A stretch of DNA of 64,000 bases from an uncultured Prevotella sp. (GCA_902464615.1 CABQKA010000009.1:1-64000); one strand, 5' to 3'. Shown: positions 42,519 through 52,412, numbered from the stretch's first letter. Made by a program: numbers and translations. Notes: a model not told the origin generated them from the sequence alone.

Positions 42519-43394
42519 ATGAAGTACACGATTGCTATTACGGCCTTAACGGCCACAGCACTTATGACGAGCTGTGTAAGCAAGCAGAAGTATGCTGAGC
42601 TGCAGACCAACTACGACCAGCTCCAGAGCGAGCACGGCGACCTTCAGCGCAGCTACAACGATTCGCAAGTCCGGCTCGCCACGTGCAACGCCAACTCCAA
42701 GAGCCTCGAAGAGCGCCTGGCCGAAGAGCAGGCACGCAACAAAGAGCTCCGCGAAGCCTATGCACAGCTCCAAGGCTCCTACGCCACCAACGTGCAGCAA
42801 GGCAACGTCAACATCTCAAAGCTGGTAGACGAAATCAACGCCTCTAACAAATTCATCAAGCAGCTTGTCGAGGCCAAGAGCAAGAGCGACTCACTCAACC
42901 AAGCGCTTACAAACAAGCTCACACGCTCTCTTACCCGCGAAGAGATGAACGACGTAGACGTGCAAGTATTAAAAGGCGTTGTTTACATTTCCTTGGCCGA
43001 CAACATGCTTTATAAGAGCGGGTCTTACGAGATTGGCGACCGCGCCGGCGAGACGCTTTCCAAAATTGCCAAGATTATCCTCGACTACAAAGACTATGAT
43101 GTCCTTGTCGAAGGCAATACGGACAACGTGCCCATCAACCAGAAGAATATCCGCAATAACTGGGACCTCTCGGCGTTGCGTGCTTCCTCTGTTGTCCAGG
43201 CTTTGCAGAACGACTACGGTGTAGACCCCAAACGCCTCAGCGCAGCAGGCCGTGGTGAGTACAACCCCATTGCCTCGAACGACAGTGCGACCGGACGCCA
43301 GCGTAACCGCCGCACGCAAATCATCATCACTCCCAAACTCGATCAGTTCCTCGACCTCATCGACCAGGCCCCGGAGGAAGCTACCGACGACTAA
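42519..43394 (+). CDS. OmpA-family lipoprotein with coiled-coil stalk
   Basis: A 291-residue lipoprotein (lipobox LMTSC, Cys19). Residues of about 20-140 are a long, heptad-rich coiled-coil-like stretch (QLQSEHGDLQRSYND; RLAEEQARNKELREAYAQLQ). Residues of about 150-275 are an OmpA/MotB peptidoglycan-binding domain (VYISLADNMLYKSGSYEIG; VLVEGNTDNVPINQKNIRNNWDLSALRASSVVQAL; LSAAGRGEYNPIASND). It should tether the outer membrane to the cell wall. It has its own transcript and lies before a very long hairpin. No sharp -7 box was found; TAAATTGC near 42459 is a weak candidate. Confidence 0.9.
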   Translation: MKYTIAITALTATALMTSCVSKQKYAELQTNYDQLQSEHGDLQRSYNDSQVRLATCNANSKSLEERLAEEQARNKELREAYAQLQGSYATNVQQGNVNISKLVDEINASNKFIKQLVEAKSKSDSLNQALTNKLTRSLTREEMNDVDVQVLKGVVYISLADNMLYKSGSYEIGDRAGETLSKIAKIILDYKDYDVLVEGNTDNVPINQKNIRNNWDLSALRASSVVQALQNDYGVDPKRLSAAGRGEYNPIASNDSATGRQRNRRTQIIITPKLDQFLDLIDQAPEEATDD

Positions 43395-43403
43395 ACACGC
43401 TAC

Positions 43404-43460
43404 CCTATACGCCAAGCCGGGCCGCCCCGTCACACGGAGCGGCCCGGCTTGGCGTATAGG
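43404..43460. terminator. 22-bp perfect hairpin between converging genes
   Basis: The left arm 43404-43425 and right arm 43439-43460 are perfect complements over 22 bases, with a 13-base loop that can pair further inside. There is no T tract. It lies between the converging OmpA gene and the response-regulator gene, and each mRNA would end in this structure. Confidence 0.75.
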
Positions 43461-43472
43461 CAGGTCACACCA

Positions 43473-44150
43473 TCATTCACACGGCACCGTGATAAACCCG
43501 CGCTCCACCGCCTTCATGACGAGGTCGGCCGAATTGCGCGCACCGAATTTCAACATCAAGCTTTTACGGTGCGTCTCCACGGTATTGTCTGAAATAAAAA
43601 GCCGTTCCGAAATCTCCGCCGTCGTCCATCCGCGGGCTATTCCCTTAAGCACTTCCAACTCGCGTACGGTCGGGACCTCACACATCTGGGCCGCCGCGCG
43701 CCGCCGGCGGTTCAGCCGGTCATACACCTCGCGGAAACGCGGACAATAATACCGTTCGCCCTCCAGCACGCAAGCCACGGCGTGCCGGAGCAACTGCGGC
43801 TCTGAAGACTTCAGCACCACGGCGTCCACGTTATAGTCGGCCAGCTTGCAAAGCGTCCATATCTCCTCGTGCATCGTACCGACCACAATCCGGGCACCGG
43901 GCTGCCGCTGACGGATGCGGCGTATCAATTCGAAGCCATCCATGTCCGGTAGCTCTATGTCTATGACAAAAACGTCCACATGCGCAGCCCGGAGCCGCTC
44001 AAGCGCATCGGCGCCCGTGCGCGCCGTAACCAGGCCGGTCACGCCCGGAAGGGTGGAAAGCAAACTCCTTATCCCTTCCAGCACCAGCCCGTGGTCGTCC
44101 ACTATGACCAGATTCGTACTCCGCGCTTCTTGATTCGGTGTAACAGACAT
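43473..44150 (-). CDS. NarL/LuxR-type response regulator
   Basis: A 225-residue response regulator. The receiver domain (residues of about 13-128) has acidic DD18-19, the phosphoacceptor Asp64 in FVIDIELPDMDGF and a late Lys in AVVLKSSEP. The C-terminal GerE-type helix-turn-helix (about 155-222) reads TVRELEVLKGIARGWTTAEIS..ISDNTVETHRKSLMLKFGA. It should be phosphorylated by the histidine kinase encoded 78 bases upstream in the same direction. Target genes are unknown. Nearby candidates are the divergent secreted proteins from 46487, purely by position. Confidence 0.93.
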   Translation of the reverse strand: MSVTPNQEARSTNLVIVDDHGLVLEGIRSLLSTLPGVTGLVTARTGADALERLRAAHVDVFVIDIELPDMDGFELIRRIRQRQPGARIVVGTMHEEIWTLCKLADYNVDAVVLKSSEPQLLRHAVACVLEGERYYCPRFREVYDRLNRRRRAAAQMCEVPTVRELEVLKGIARGWTTAEISERLFISDNTVETHRKSLMLKFGARNSADLVMKAVERGFITVPCE

Positions 44151-44228
44151 TCAACGAAAATAAACACACTTATTTTTGTGCAAAATTAAAGAATCGTGTT
44201 TACCGCGGCCTCACGGTTTTCCGTGATT

Positions 44229-46055
44229 TTATACCGTGACGGTGCGGAAATCGGCCACCCGGAGCAAGAGTTTCGTCCCGTCTTTGCCTGTCTCGCAAGT
44301 CAGGTTTCCGCCCATCGCGGCCGCCCGGCGTCGCATGCCGGCCAGCCCGGCAGTGAAAGCACGCTGGCTCCCGTCCATCCCGCTCCCGTCGTCGGCGACG
44401 ACGAGGCACAACGCGGCCGGCAAGTCTAAAGACAGCCTGACGTCCACGCGATGCGCGCGGGCATGCTTCATGCTGTTGGCCACAGCCTCCTGTACGATAC
44501 GGTACACGCCGAGCGCCACCGTGCGCGGTATCTCTCCCCACGGCGCGTCCGGCGTGGCGCATTCGTAAGCCACGGCCACGCCGCCGCTGCCATCCAGTTG
44601 GCCAAGATAGTCCCACAGCACATCGTCGAGCGTTGCCTCCCGGAATACCGGGGGCAACAGTCCGTGCGACATCTCGCGCACGCTCTGCCGCGCACGCCGC
44701 AGCCTTTCTGTCCACGGGCTGCCGGCAGGCAACGTGTCGCGCAGTCCCATCTCGACCGCCAGCAGGTCGTTGGCCACGCCGTCGTGCAGTTCTCCGGCCA
44801 GCCTTTCCCGTTCGCTCTCCAGCCCTTCCAGGTAACGGCGCGTGGCCCGTTGCTCAGCCGTCCGTTCCAACTCGGCATATTCGCGCCCCAACTGCTCGGC
44901 GCGCCGACGCTCGTGCTCCGTCCGCACCCGCTGGCGCAGGACGAGCACCGCGCCGCCCAGCAGGACGAACAGCCCGACGCCCGCCACTGCCGCCAAGCGC
45001 CGCCGCGACACCTGCGCTTCGGCCTTGCGGCGCGCCTCGCTTTCTTTCAGTTTCCACTCCTTCTCGCGCGTCTCGTACTTCGCCGCCATCTCCTCCATCG
45101 CCGTAGACTTTTCCGCGGCAAAGATGGAGTCGCGCAGGGTTGTGGCCTGCTCCAGGCTGGCATAGGCCTTACGGTAATTTCCCATTGCGGCATAACAACG
45201 GTGCAGGTTGTTGTAGGCATCATAAGTCACATATGGATAGGCCCCGATACCCTCCAGGCCGAGCAGCCCGAGCAATGCCTCCGCCGCGCCGGCCCACGCC
45301 TGCTGTTCCATCAGGACAAGGGCGGAGGTCTGGTAGTAGTTCACCAACACCATGAACGAAGAGGTCTGCTTCGCCAGTCCGGCCGCACGTCTCTGTGCCT
45401 GCCGCAGCGCGTCGGTCTTGCCTTGGCGCCACAATACGACGAAGCAATAGCACAATGCCTGCAGCTCCTGGTCCACGGCTCCCGCGGCCCGGGCCGCCTC
45501 TACGCTCCGCAACAGGAATGGCTCGGCCTCTGCGTCGCGCCCGCAGACCAGGAATATGGAACCGAGCACCGGGTCCGTCTGCATGCGGAATGCGGGGTTG
45601 CGCAAGTGGTGCTCCATTGCCGCAACCTTGCGCGCATAGGCCAGTGCCTGCTCCTTATGTTGCTCGTCCACGTATAGCGTAGCCAGATTCACGTATAGCG
45701 TGGCTACGTTCTCTGCCGTTACCGAGTCGGACAAGTCGGCCCCCACGGCCAGGCGGAGTGCCGACTCGTAAGTGCGGAGCGCCTCCTGCGGCCGGCCGGA
45801 CGAGCGTTGGTAGACGCCCAGCGAGGCCAGCGCGCCGATTTCCCCGGCACGGTCGGCCGCCCGCCGCGCCTCGGCCACGGCGCTGCGGGCCACGGCCACG
45901 GCGGAGTCGGGAAGTCCGGCAGCATAAAAGGAATCGGCCCTCGCGCCCAGTTCCGCTGTGCGTGAGGGCAAGCCGTGAGGAGACACGCCGCCTTGGGCCG
46001 GACTACCGGCGATAAAAGCGAAGAAATAAGACAACAGTAACAGATATTTTTTCAT
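44229..46055 (-). CDS. TPR-containing sensor histidine kinase (HisKA_3 type)
   Basis: A 608-residue sensor kinase. A signal peptide (residues 1-20) is followed by an exported region of TPR-like helices (about 35-330), a coiled-coil linker and one transmembrane helix at about 353-374 (LAAVAGVGLFVLLGGAVLVL). The cytoplasmic part has the HisKA_3 dimerisation and phosphoacceptor box ERLAGELHDGVANDLL with His424, then a HATPase domain (LVVADDGSGMD; GLAGMRRRAAAMGG). Periplasmic TPR sensors next to LuxR-type regulators are common in Bacteroidota. The signal is unknown. Confidence 0.93.
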   Translation of the reverse strand: MKKYLLLLSYFFAFIAGSPAQGGVSPHGLPSRTAELGARADSFYAAGLPDSAVAVARSAVAEARRAADRAGEIGALASLGVYQRSSGRPQEALRTYESALRLAVGADLSDSVTAENVATLYVNLATLYVDEQHKEQALAYARKVAAMEHHLRNPAFRMQTDPVLGSIFLVCGRDAEAEPFLLRSVEAARAAGAVDQELQALCYCFVVLWRQGKTDALRQAQRRAAGLAKQTSSFMVLVNYYQTSALVLMEQQAWAGAAEALLGLLGLEGIGAYPYVTYDAYNNLHRCYAAMGNYRKAYASLEQATTLRDSIFAAEKSTAMEEMAAKYETREKEWKLKESEARRKAEAQVSRRRLAAVAGVGLFVLLGGAVLVLRQRVRTEHERRRAEQLGREYAELERTAEQRATRRYLEGLESERERLAGELHDGVANDLLAVEMGLRDTLPAGSPWTERLRRARQSVREMSHGLLPPVFREATLDDVLWDYLGQLDGSGGVAVAYECATPDAPWGEIPRTVALGVYRIVQEAVANSMKHARAHRVDVRLSLDLPAALCLVVADDGSGMDGSQRAFTAGLAGMRRRAAAMGGNLTCETGKDGTKLLLRVADFRTVTV

Positions 46056-46158
46056 AGCTCAACAAGATTATGCGGGTTTCCGACAGCACGAAGCGCGCGC
46101 AGGATTGGTCCGGGAACGACGTAAGCACATGCGGGCCAGGACAGGCACACCTGCGTGG

Positions 46159-46166
46159 CAAATATA
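46159..46166 (-). promoter_or_regulatory. -7 box of the two-component operon
   Basis: On the minus strand TATATTTG matches TAnnTTTG, about 100 bases before the kinase ATG. The -33 region lies within the terminator hairpin and has no TTTG. Confidence 0.5.
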
Positions 46167-46169
46167 ACG

Positions 46170-46208
46170 AAAAAACGGCGGCCGGTTGCAAGCCGGCCGC
46201 CGTTTTTT
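46170..46208. terminator. bidirectional intrinsic terminator in a divergent intergenic region
   Basis: A perfect 16-bp stem (AAAAAACGGCGGCCGG at 46170-46185 and its complement at 46193-46208) with a 7-base loop and an A6/T6 flank on either side. It is a textbook terminator, yet no recognised gene ends here; the neighbours are divergent. Confidence 0.85.
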
Positions 46209-46249
46209 CAGCCATTACGGACAAAAGGCCAATGCCCGCGGCCGCGCGG

Positions 46250-46312
46250 CTACGGGCATTAGCCCCGTAAAAACGCGCCCTATTCCCGTAAGGATTTCCC
46301 TTATCCCCGTGC
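46250..46312. repeat. 21-bp repeat array E
   Basis: Degenerate units start at 46257 (CATTAGCCCCG), 46280 (CTATTCCCG) and 46300 (CTTATCCCCG), spaced 23 and 20 bases. It lies in the gene-free 431-base region between the kinase and the secreted protein; the rest of that region shows nothing else I can name. Confidence 0.65.
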
Positions 46313-46486
46313 CGCACCCGCAGTTTCCCGCAGCCGCGCGGCCTGTGCGCAAAGGTCGGCAAAATAGTCTCCCGATGCGACCGAACGCGCTCAAAATCAC
46401 GGAATCCCGTGAGCTGTATGTCAAATATATCCACGAATTTTGCCAAATAAGCATTTTTGTTGTTTTACCTTTAATACCCTAAAAAG

Positions 46487-47074
46487 ATGAAAAAGATTTC
46501 TCGTTCATTCCTTGGTGTGGCCCTTCTGGCCGCGGGTCTGGCCGGCATTCCGGCAACGGGCCATGCACAAAGCAAACTGAAGAAGCTCGGCAAAATTGTC
46601 AACCGTGTGAAGCAGGCTACGGAAGATCCTGCCGGAACAGCAAAAGAGGCGCTCGGACTGGGAGGTGCGCAGGCCAACCCGGCCCCCGGGCTGATGGATG
46701 TAAAACTCGTCGGTTGCTACGGCGACTCCGCCACGGGCAACGTCAGCATCGTCATCGCCGTCACCGCACTCAAGAAGGAGTACACGCAGGCCAACTTCGG
46801 CAACACCGTGAAGGCTTACGACGGCGACGGCAACACTTTCGAGGACAAGTCGGGCATGAAAGAGAATGTGCAGTTGCCCGTCGGCGTGCCCGTCAAGGTC
46901 GAGATGGCCAAACAGATCGAAGGCGTGACGGTCGGTACGCCGTCGCTGCGGCTCGTACAGGCCACGTGGTACCTCGACTCCTCGAACCACTACGGAAAGG
47001 AACGCAAATTCCTACAGTTCAAGGACGTTCCCATCCTCTGGGGAGAAGTGCCGGAAACAGCGGCCGGACAGTAA
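46487..47074 (+). CDS. secreted protein of unknown function
   Basis: A 195-residue protein with a type I signal peptide (..GIPATGHAQS, residues 1-28). A short basic amphipathic stretch follows (SKLKKLGKIVNRVKQAT), then a beta-rich domain with conserved-looking VKLVGCYGDSATGNVSIVIAVTALKK and KFLQFKDVPILWGEVP. I do not recognise the family; the fold may be immunoglobulin-like. It lies 40 bases before the 1,702-residue FG-GAP protein and is probably co-transcribed with it. Partnership with that protein on the cell surface is a guess. Confidence 0.65.
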   Translation: MKKISRSFLGVALLAAGLAGIPATGHAQSKLKKLGKIVNRVKQATEDPAGTAKEALGLGGAQANPAPGLMDVKLVGCYGDSATGNVSIVIAVTALKKEYTQANFGNTVKAYDGDGNTFEDKSGMKENVQLPVGVPVKVEMAKQIEGVTVGTPSLRLVQATWYLDSSNHYGKERKFLQFKDVPILWGEVPETAAGQ

Positions 47075-47114
47075 GCACGACACGCATCTTTACACACGGA
47101 AAAAATTCAGCATT

Positions 47115-50100
47115 ATGAGAAACTATCTGCAACAACTGTTCGCAGTGGCGGCTTTCGCGGCCGCCACTGCGCCAGCTTCGGGCCAGACGGCCACTGCACT
47201 GAAAGCGCCCGAACGTGCCGACCTGCTCTACGACTTCGACGGCGACGGCCGATGGGAAATCGTGAAAAAAGTCACCTTCTATGAAAAAGGTGACGAGGCA
47301 ATGGGCGTGCGCTACATAAGCGGCAGTTTCTATATGGCACAAAACTGGGACGACGGCACATTCCGCATGGTGGACGGCACCTGCTACGCCCGCATCCCGG
47401 AGGGCAGCGGCCTCGAGGCGGACCTGACGCTCGACGGCGAGGCCCTCGTGCAAGTCGACACGCAGGAAACGCTGGAAAGCGTAACACGCGGCCGCGCCTG
47501 CGCGTACGCCCTGACCAACGGTCAGGTCTACGTCAACTGGGGACACGACACCGCACACGACGACCGTCTGAGCCTGCTCGTGCTTACGGACCTGGAGGGC
47601 CGCTTCCTGCGCCCGCTCGCCAAGGTAGACTGGGACTCATACACGGACTACACGGCGACGGAATTCAACGGCGACGGGCGCATGGACCTCGTTACAAAGA
47701 TGGGGGAACGTGGCTTCCTGCTGGCACAGACGGCAGAAGGCGACTTCGTAACAGTCTCCGCATTCCCCGCCGGACGGCTGCCGTTGCGCTTCGATGCCAA
47801 CGGCGACGGCCGGCCCGACTTCTACGTTTATTCCGACGGGCACAAACTTCTCCTTCAGCAGGCGGACGGCTCGTGGACCTACGGAGAACTGCCTGTGACT
47901 ACGGACTCCACGGTCATTGCCGGGGGCACGGCGCCGCTCAGCAACGCCTTCAGCTCGCCCTGGCAGGACCAGACCATTTGGGGCGGGGCTGCACTGCCCG
48001 ATGCCAACTACGGCACGGCCAAGGCCTTCGACAATCTGACTCTGGCCACGGACGTGAACGGCGACGGCTACGAAGACCTGATGGACACGGAAGCAGGCGG
48101 CGTCATGCTTTCCGTGGGCGACGGACGCTTCTACCCGGCGGACTTCGGGGGCCGCGTGGCAGCGCGCGACCTGAACGGTGACGGGGCGACGGACTTCCTC
48201 GTGTTCAACCCGGAGACGGAGGAAGTGAGCGTGCGTCTCTCCTCGCCGGCAGGCTTCGAGGAGCGCACCCTGCTCACAAACGGGCGCATCACAGACGTCA
48301 GTTGCCAGGACCTGGACGAAGACGGCACGCCCGACGTGCTCCTCATGCTCGACGGGCAGGACATAGCAGACTATTCCTACCTTGTATTCCTCATCAACGA
48401 CGGCACGGGCTCGTTCCGTACAATCGAGAAATTCTTCACGGAAAAATATTGGTTCACGGGCTGCCACTGGCTGGGCGACGGATGGGGCATTACAGCCAGG
48501 CCCTGGGGCCAATCCTACGGAACCGGACAGCTTATCACTTGGGACAGTTCCTTTAACATCCGGCGCACGGCCATGCCGGAAGGCAGCGGCTGGGAAGCGG
48601 ACTTCTTTACCGACCTGAACGGCGACGGCATAGTGGAAGGCATCTCGCCCAGCACGCACGAGGTGTGGCGCTACGCGGACCATACATCGAACGTCGTGCC
48701 GAATGCCCCGGAAGCACCGAGCCTGCACGCCGACGGCGCAAACGGACGGCTGCGGGTGGAATGGCCTTTACCGGAAAGCGCCGGCCCGCAGGCGGCTGAC
48801 TACACGTACCGTTTCCGCGTGGAGCGCGAGGACGGCACACTGTGGGCGGGCGAAGCTGCTGAGGACGGCGCGGCACGCCCCTTTCCAACGGCGTCACACC
48901 GCTACCAGCGCACTTTATGGCTACGCACGGCAGGCTGGCCCGAAGGCAACTACCAAGTGCGGTTACAGGCCGTCGACGCGATGGGGCGGGCGGGGGACTG
49001 GTCCGCACCGGCCACTTATACCCACCACGGGTACACCATCGGACTGAATCTGGACCGCACCTGGCTGGCGACGGGCGACACGTTGCGCGCCACCGTGGCC
49101 GACTATCCGACGGACGGCGTGACCTATGCCTTTAGCGCCGAAGGCGGGAGTGTGGTGAACCAAAACGGCGGAAGTGCCTGCATCGTCTTTTCCAAAAACG
49201 GCCGCCGGCTGGTAACGGCCTCTGCCATGAATGCCGACGGACAGGCCATGGGAGCGGCAACCCGCGAAGTGGAAGTGGCGGTCTACCGTCCCGGTGAAAA
49301 TGTCTACGAGGCCCAGCGCATTACGGACCTGGACGGAGACGGACGGGCGGAAGCCTATAACAATGGTATTTTTACCAGTGACGGGCACGGCAACTTCACG
49401 CGTCTGCCGTCGCTTTTTAATGCGGACGTCAGTTCCATCAGTGGCAGCGCCCCCGACCTTAATCTGGACGGCATCCCGGACTTGGCGGGAACGCTCATCA
49501 AGAATGGCAGATATTACGCCGCCGCTTACGGCAGTGGCGGATTGAATTTCAGCCTCGCCACGGCCTCGGCGATGGTGGATGCGGGCAACGGGCAGTGGGA
49601 AGCCGTCGACGGACTGCCGGGCTTCGGCACGGTCTGGACCGTAGTATTCGACGCGGACAACGACGGGCATCCGGACTTTTACGGCGACCCCGGCACGGGG
49701 AGAGGACTATATCGCTGGAGCGATGAGCTGCGATTTTCCCGCTGCGATTTTCCCGACGAAAAATTCGAAGCCGCTGCCGCCTCGGACTACGACCGCGACG
49801 GATGGGTGGACCTCTACGGCAAGGACGCCGCAGGGGCCTGCATCTACCGCAACCTGGGCGGACTGCGCTTCGAACGGGTCGCCTTGCCGGACCTCGGAGA
49901 CCTCTATAAATTGGAATTTGCCGACCTGGACGGAGACGGAGCCCTGGACGCCGTCACCTCGCCCTACGGGAGCAGTTATCTGCAAGTAGCATACGCGGCC
50001 GACGGTTTCCAGCCGTCAGACCGATGGTCCATCAAGGGGCTGGCGCCCATAGGCCTCGACCTCGACGGCAACGGGCACATGGAACTGGCGGACCGGAACC

Positions 50101-52223
50101 GCAACCTGTACTATTTGCAAGCAGACGGAAGCCTGCGCGCCGAGCCTTACGACGCCACCCGCCTGCCTCACCCCTTTAACCCCGCAACACTTGCGCTTCA
50201 AGAACTGTCCGCTATCGCAGACATGAACGGCGACGGACGGCCGGACTATTCGGGCGTACCCTTGCTTTCGGGCATCGTCAATACGCCACCCACCGTGCCG
50301 GAGAAGGTCGCGGCCATCACAACGCCGGAAGGCGTTCTGCTCACCTGGGCCGCTTCCACCGACGCCGAAAGCCAAAGCCCGGCCCTGCGTTACAACATAA
50401 GCCTGAAGCGGGCTGGCGCCGAGGGCGAAGGCGCCTACATTCTCTCGCCGTTGACTTGCGGCCGCGAGGAAGCACGCCCGACGGAGCCTTTCCCCAGCTA
50501 TTTCCGCAAAGCTACGCAAATGACGGTGCCCCTTTCTTCCTTTGAAGCGGGAGTCACTTACGAACTGGCCGTCCAGGCGGTCGACCCGTGGGGCGCCCGT
50601 TCTCCGTTCTCCTCCACCTTCACTTTTACGGCCGAGGCGGCCGCCGACATTTCCCTGCCCGCCGTAACGGGACAAGGCGTCCGGACCAAGGTCGCCTATG
50701 CCGGCAACCTGCCGGGCACACCCGTATGGGAATGGGACGGCGGAAAAGCCACGCCCGACGGCGACCAGTGGACCGTCGTCTGGGATGAGCCGGGAGTCAA
50801 GACGGTCGTCTGCACTGTCGGGACGACCTTACTCACCCGCACCGTCAACGTAGTGGAAAAACCGGATTTGACCATCGAACTGCCTTGGAAGGTAGCCGCC
50901 GGCTCCACGCTGACCGTCAATCTGCCTGAGGTCTTTCAGAAAGCATCGGACAAGGTAAGTCTCGACGTGCCGGAAGGGCTTTCCGCAACGATGGACGAAC
51001 GGGGCGCGACGCTTACCCTTAAAATCCCGGAGACCGGAAACGGAGGATACAACCTTGGCGTTACCTATCGCGACGACATTTTTACCACGCCGCTCATGAA
51101 CCGTAATGGTTTCATGGTGGGAGGTTACGGATTCCGGCCGGAAATAAGTCTGGTCACGGCCGACCCTGAAAGCGGCCATAACCTCATAACGTGGGACTTC
51201 AGCATCCCTGAGGCCGACCGCGATCTCTTTGACAGCATTCATATATATAAGGAGACAGACGTCACGGACCGCTTCGTCTGCATTGGCCGGACCGTGCGCG
51301 ACGCCAAGAGTTTTGTCGACTACGGCTCTGATCCTGTCGCCCGCCGCAGCCGGTACGCACTGGCCGCCGGAACGTTTCTCGGAGGGGAAACGCCACTCAG
51401 TGCCGTACATGCCAGCGTACACCTGATGATTCACCGCGCGGCAGGAGGCGGCTACAACCTGGTATGGACGCCCTACGAGGGCCATACCGTCGCACAATAC
51501 GTGTTGTCGCGCGGCCCGTCGCCCGAGGCGCTCGTCCCCTTCGCACGTTTGAGCGGGCACGAAATGAGTTTCACCGATACCGAACCGGGAGACGGCCCCG
51601 TCTTCTACAGTTTAAGCTACGGCAATCCGCAACAACCGGTCACGTATGCTGCCGGCAATGAAGAAACCGGCCGGTCAAACGTCGTCTGCTCCACGGAAGC
51701 CGGCGACGTGACGCCGGTGGAAAGCATCACGATACGCAGTGTGGACGGGCGCACGGAGTTAAACGGCGAGCAGCCCGACTTGCAACTGATGGCCCTCGTC
51801 GCCCCGGTCGGAGCCACGCTCAGGCAAGTGAACTGGAGCATTGACGAAGGTGCCGCACTGGCTTGCATCGACGCAGACGGACTGCTTACGCTCCTGCCCG
51901 GCGGCACAGGCGGCACCGTCACGGTCCGCGCCACGGCCATCGACGGTTCAGGTGTCACGGCCACGACCCGGCTTAAGGCCAGCGCGACTACGGGCATGGG
52001 GCACATCACGGCCGATGGCCCGCGCCTGCGCCTCGGTGCCGACGGCAGCCTGTACGTGGAAAACGTGAAAAGCCCGGTTCGCGTCCGCATCTATGCGGCT
52101 GACGGGCGCCTGGCCTTCACGCAACGCTTCACAGCTGACGGGCGCATCGCACCGGAACATTTGCCACAGGGAGCAGGTGTTGCCGTAGCCGGCAGCACTG
52201 CGTTGAAAATCCTGCGGCCATAG
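47115..52223 (+). CDS. giant secreted FG-GAP/VCBS repeat protein
   Basis: A 1,702-residue exported protein. The signal peptide ends near residue 24 (..ASGQ). Two blocks of FG-GAP/VCBS beta-propeller repeats carry calcium-binding-like loops such as FNGDGRMDL, DVNGDGYEDL, DLNGDGATDF, DADNDGHPDF, DYDRDGWVDL and DMNGDGRPDY (roughly residues 30-520 and 735-1060). Fibronectin III-like domains lie at about 528-635 and 1058-1172. A PKD-like domain (VWEWDGGKATPDGDQW) follows, then a Big_2-like domain at about 1533-1623. The C-terminus (VRVRIYAADGRLAFTQ) resembles a type A sorting domain. It is probably a surface adhesin or polymer-binding protein. The ligand is unknown. Confidence 0.82.
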   Translation: MRNYLQQLFAVAAFAAATAPASGQTATALKAPERADLLYDFDGDGRWEIVKKVTFYEKGDEAMGVRYISGSFYMAQNWDDGTFRMVDGTCYARIPEGSGLEADLTLDGEALVQVDTQETLESVTRGRACAYALTNGQVYVNWGHDTAHDDRLSLLVLTDLEGRFLRPLAKVDWDSYTDYTATEFNGDGRMDLVTKMGERGFLLAQTAEGDFVTVSAFPAGRLPLRFDANGDGRPDFYVYSDGHKLLLQQADGSWTYGELPVTTDSTVIAGGTAPLSNAFSSPWQDQTIWGGAALPDANYGTAKAFDNLTLATDVNGDGYEDLMDTEAGGVMLSVGDGRFYPADFGGRVAARDLNGDGATDFLVFNPETEEVSVRLSSPAGFEERTLLTNGRITDVSCQDLDEDGTPDVLLMLDGQDIADYSYLVFLINDGTGSFRTIEKFFTEKYWFTGCHWLGDGWGITARPWGQSYGTGQLITWDSSFNIRRTAMPEGSGWEADFFTDLNGDGIVEGISPSTHEVWRYADHTSNVVPNAPEAPSLHADGANGRLRVEWPLPESAGPQAADYTYRFRVEREDGTLWAGEAAEDGAARPFPTASHRYQRTLWLRTAGWPEGNYQVRLQAVDAMGRAGDWSAPATYTHHGYTIGLNLDRTWLATGDTLRATVADYPTDGVTYAFSAEGGSVVNQNGGSACIVFSKNGRRLVTASAMNADGQAMGAATREVEVAVYRPGENVYEAQRITDLDGDGRAEAYNNGIFTSDGHGNFTRLPSLFNADVSSISGSAPDLNLDGIPDLAGTLIKNGRYYAAAYGSGGLNFSLATASAMVDAGNGQWEAVDGLPGFGTVWTVVFDADNDGHPDFYGDPGTGRGLYRWSDELRFSRCDFPDEKFEAAAASDYDRDGWVDLYGKDAAGACIYRNLGGLRFERVALPDLGDLYKLEFADLDGDGALDAVTSPYGSSYLQVAYAADGFQPSDRWSIKGLAPIGLDLDGNGHMELADRNRNLYYLQADGSLRAEPYDATRLPHPFNPATLALQELSAIADMNGDGRPDYSGVPLLSGIVNTPPTVPEKVAAITTPEGVLLTWAASTDAESQSPALRYNISLKRAGAEGEGAYILSPLTCGREEARPTEPFPSYFRKATQMTVPLSSFEAGVTYELAVQAVDPWGARSPFSSTFTFTAEAAADISLPAVTGQGVRTKVAYAGNLPGTPVWEWDGGKATPDGDQWTVVWDEPGVKTVVCTVGTTLLTRTVNVVEKPDLTIELPWKVAAGSTLTVNLPEVFQKASDKVSLDVPEGLSATMDERGATLTLKIPETGNGGYNLGVTYRDDIFTTPLMNRNGFMVGGYGFRPEISLVTADPESGHNLITWDFSIPEADRDLFDSIHIYKETDVTDRFVCIGRTVRDAKSFVDYGSDPVARRSRYALAAGTFLGGETPLSAVHASVHLMIHRAAGGGYNLVWTPYEGHTVAQYVLSRGPSPEALVPFARLSGHEMSFTDTEPGDGPVFYSLSYGNPQQPVTYAAGNEETGRSNVVCSTEAGDVTPVESITIRSVDGRTELNGEQPDLQLMALVAPVGATLRQVNWSIDEGAALACIDADGLLTLLPGGTGGTVTVRATAIDGSGVTATTRLKASATTGMGHITADGPRLRLGADGSLYVENVKSPVRVRIYAADGRLAFTQRFTADGRIAPEHLPQGAGVAVAGSTALKILRP

Positions 52224-52254
52224 ACCGGCGCGCAGCAACCTTTGGACACATCGG

Positions 52255-52290
52255 GGCGGGACGCCATCCGGCAGGATGGGCATCCCGCCC
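52255..52290 (+). terminator. hairpin downstream of the FG-GAP gene
   Basis: GGGCGGGACGCCATCC pairs with GGATGGGCATCCCGCCC with one mismatch and one bulge around GGCA, then CTCTTC. It is a weakly T-rich terminator. Confidence 0.6.
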
Positions 52291-52359
52291 TCTTCATACC
52301 TCCCCACAGGACTGCGCGCAAAAGTCTTGCCGGCCGAATGCGTTAACAGGAATTTGCCT

Positions 52360-52367
52360 AACTTTGC
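52360..52367 (+). promoter_or_regulatory. -7 box of the M64 peptidase gene
   Basis: TAACTTTG lies about 45 bases before ATG 52413 and supports that start over the upstream in-frame ATG at 52371. Confidence 0.6.
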
Positions 52368-52412
52368 ACGGTGCAAACTCATCACGGACCGATTCAAGAA
52401 AACCTCACTGAT

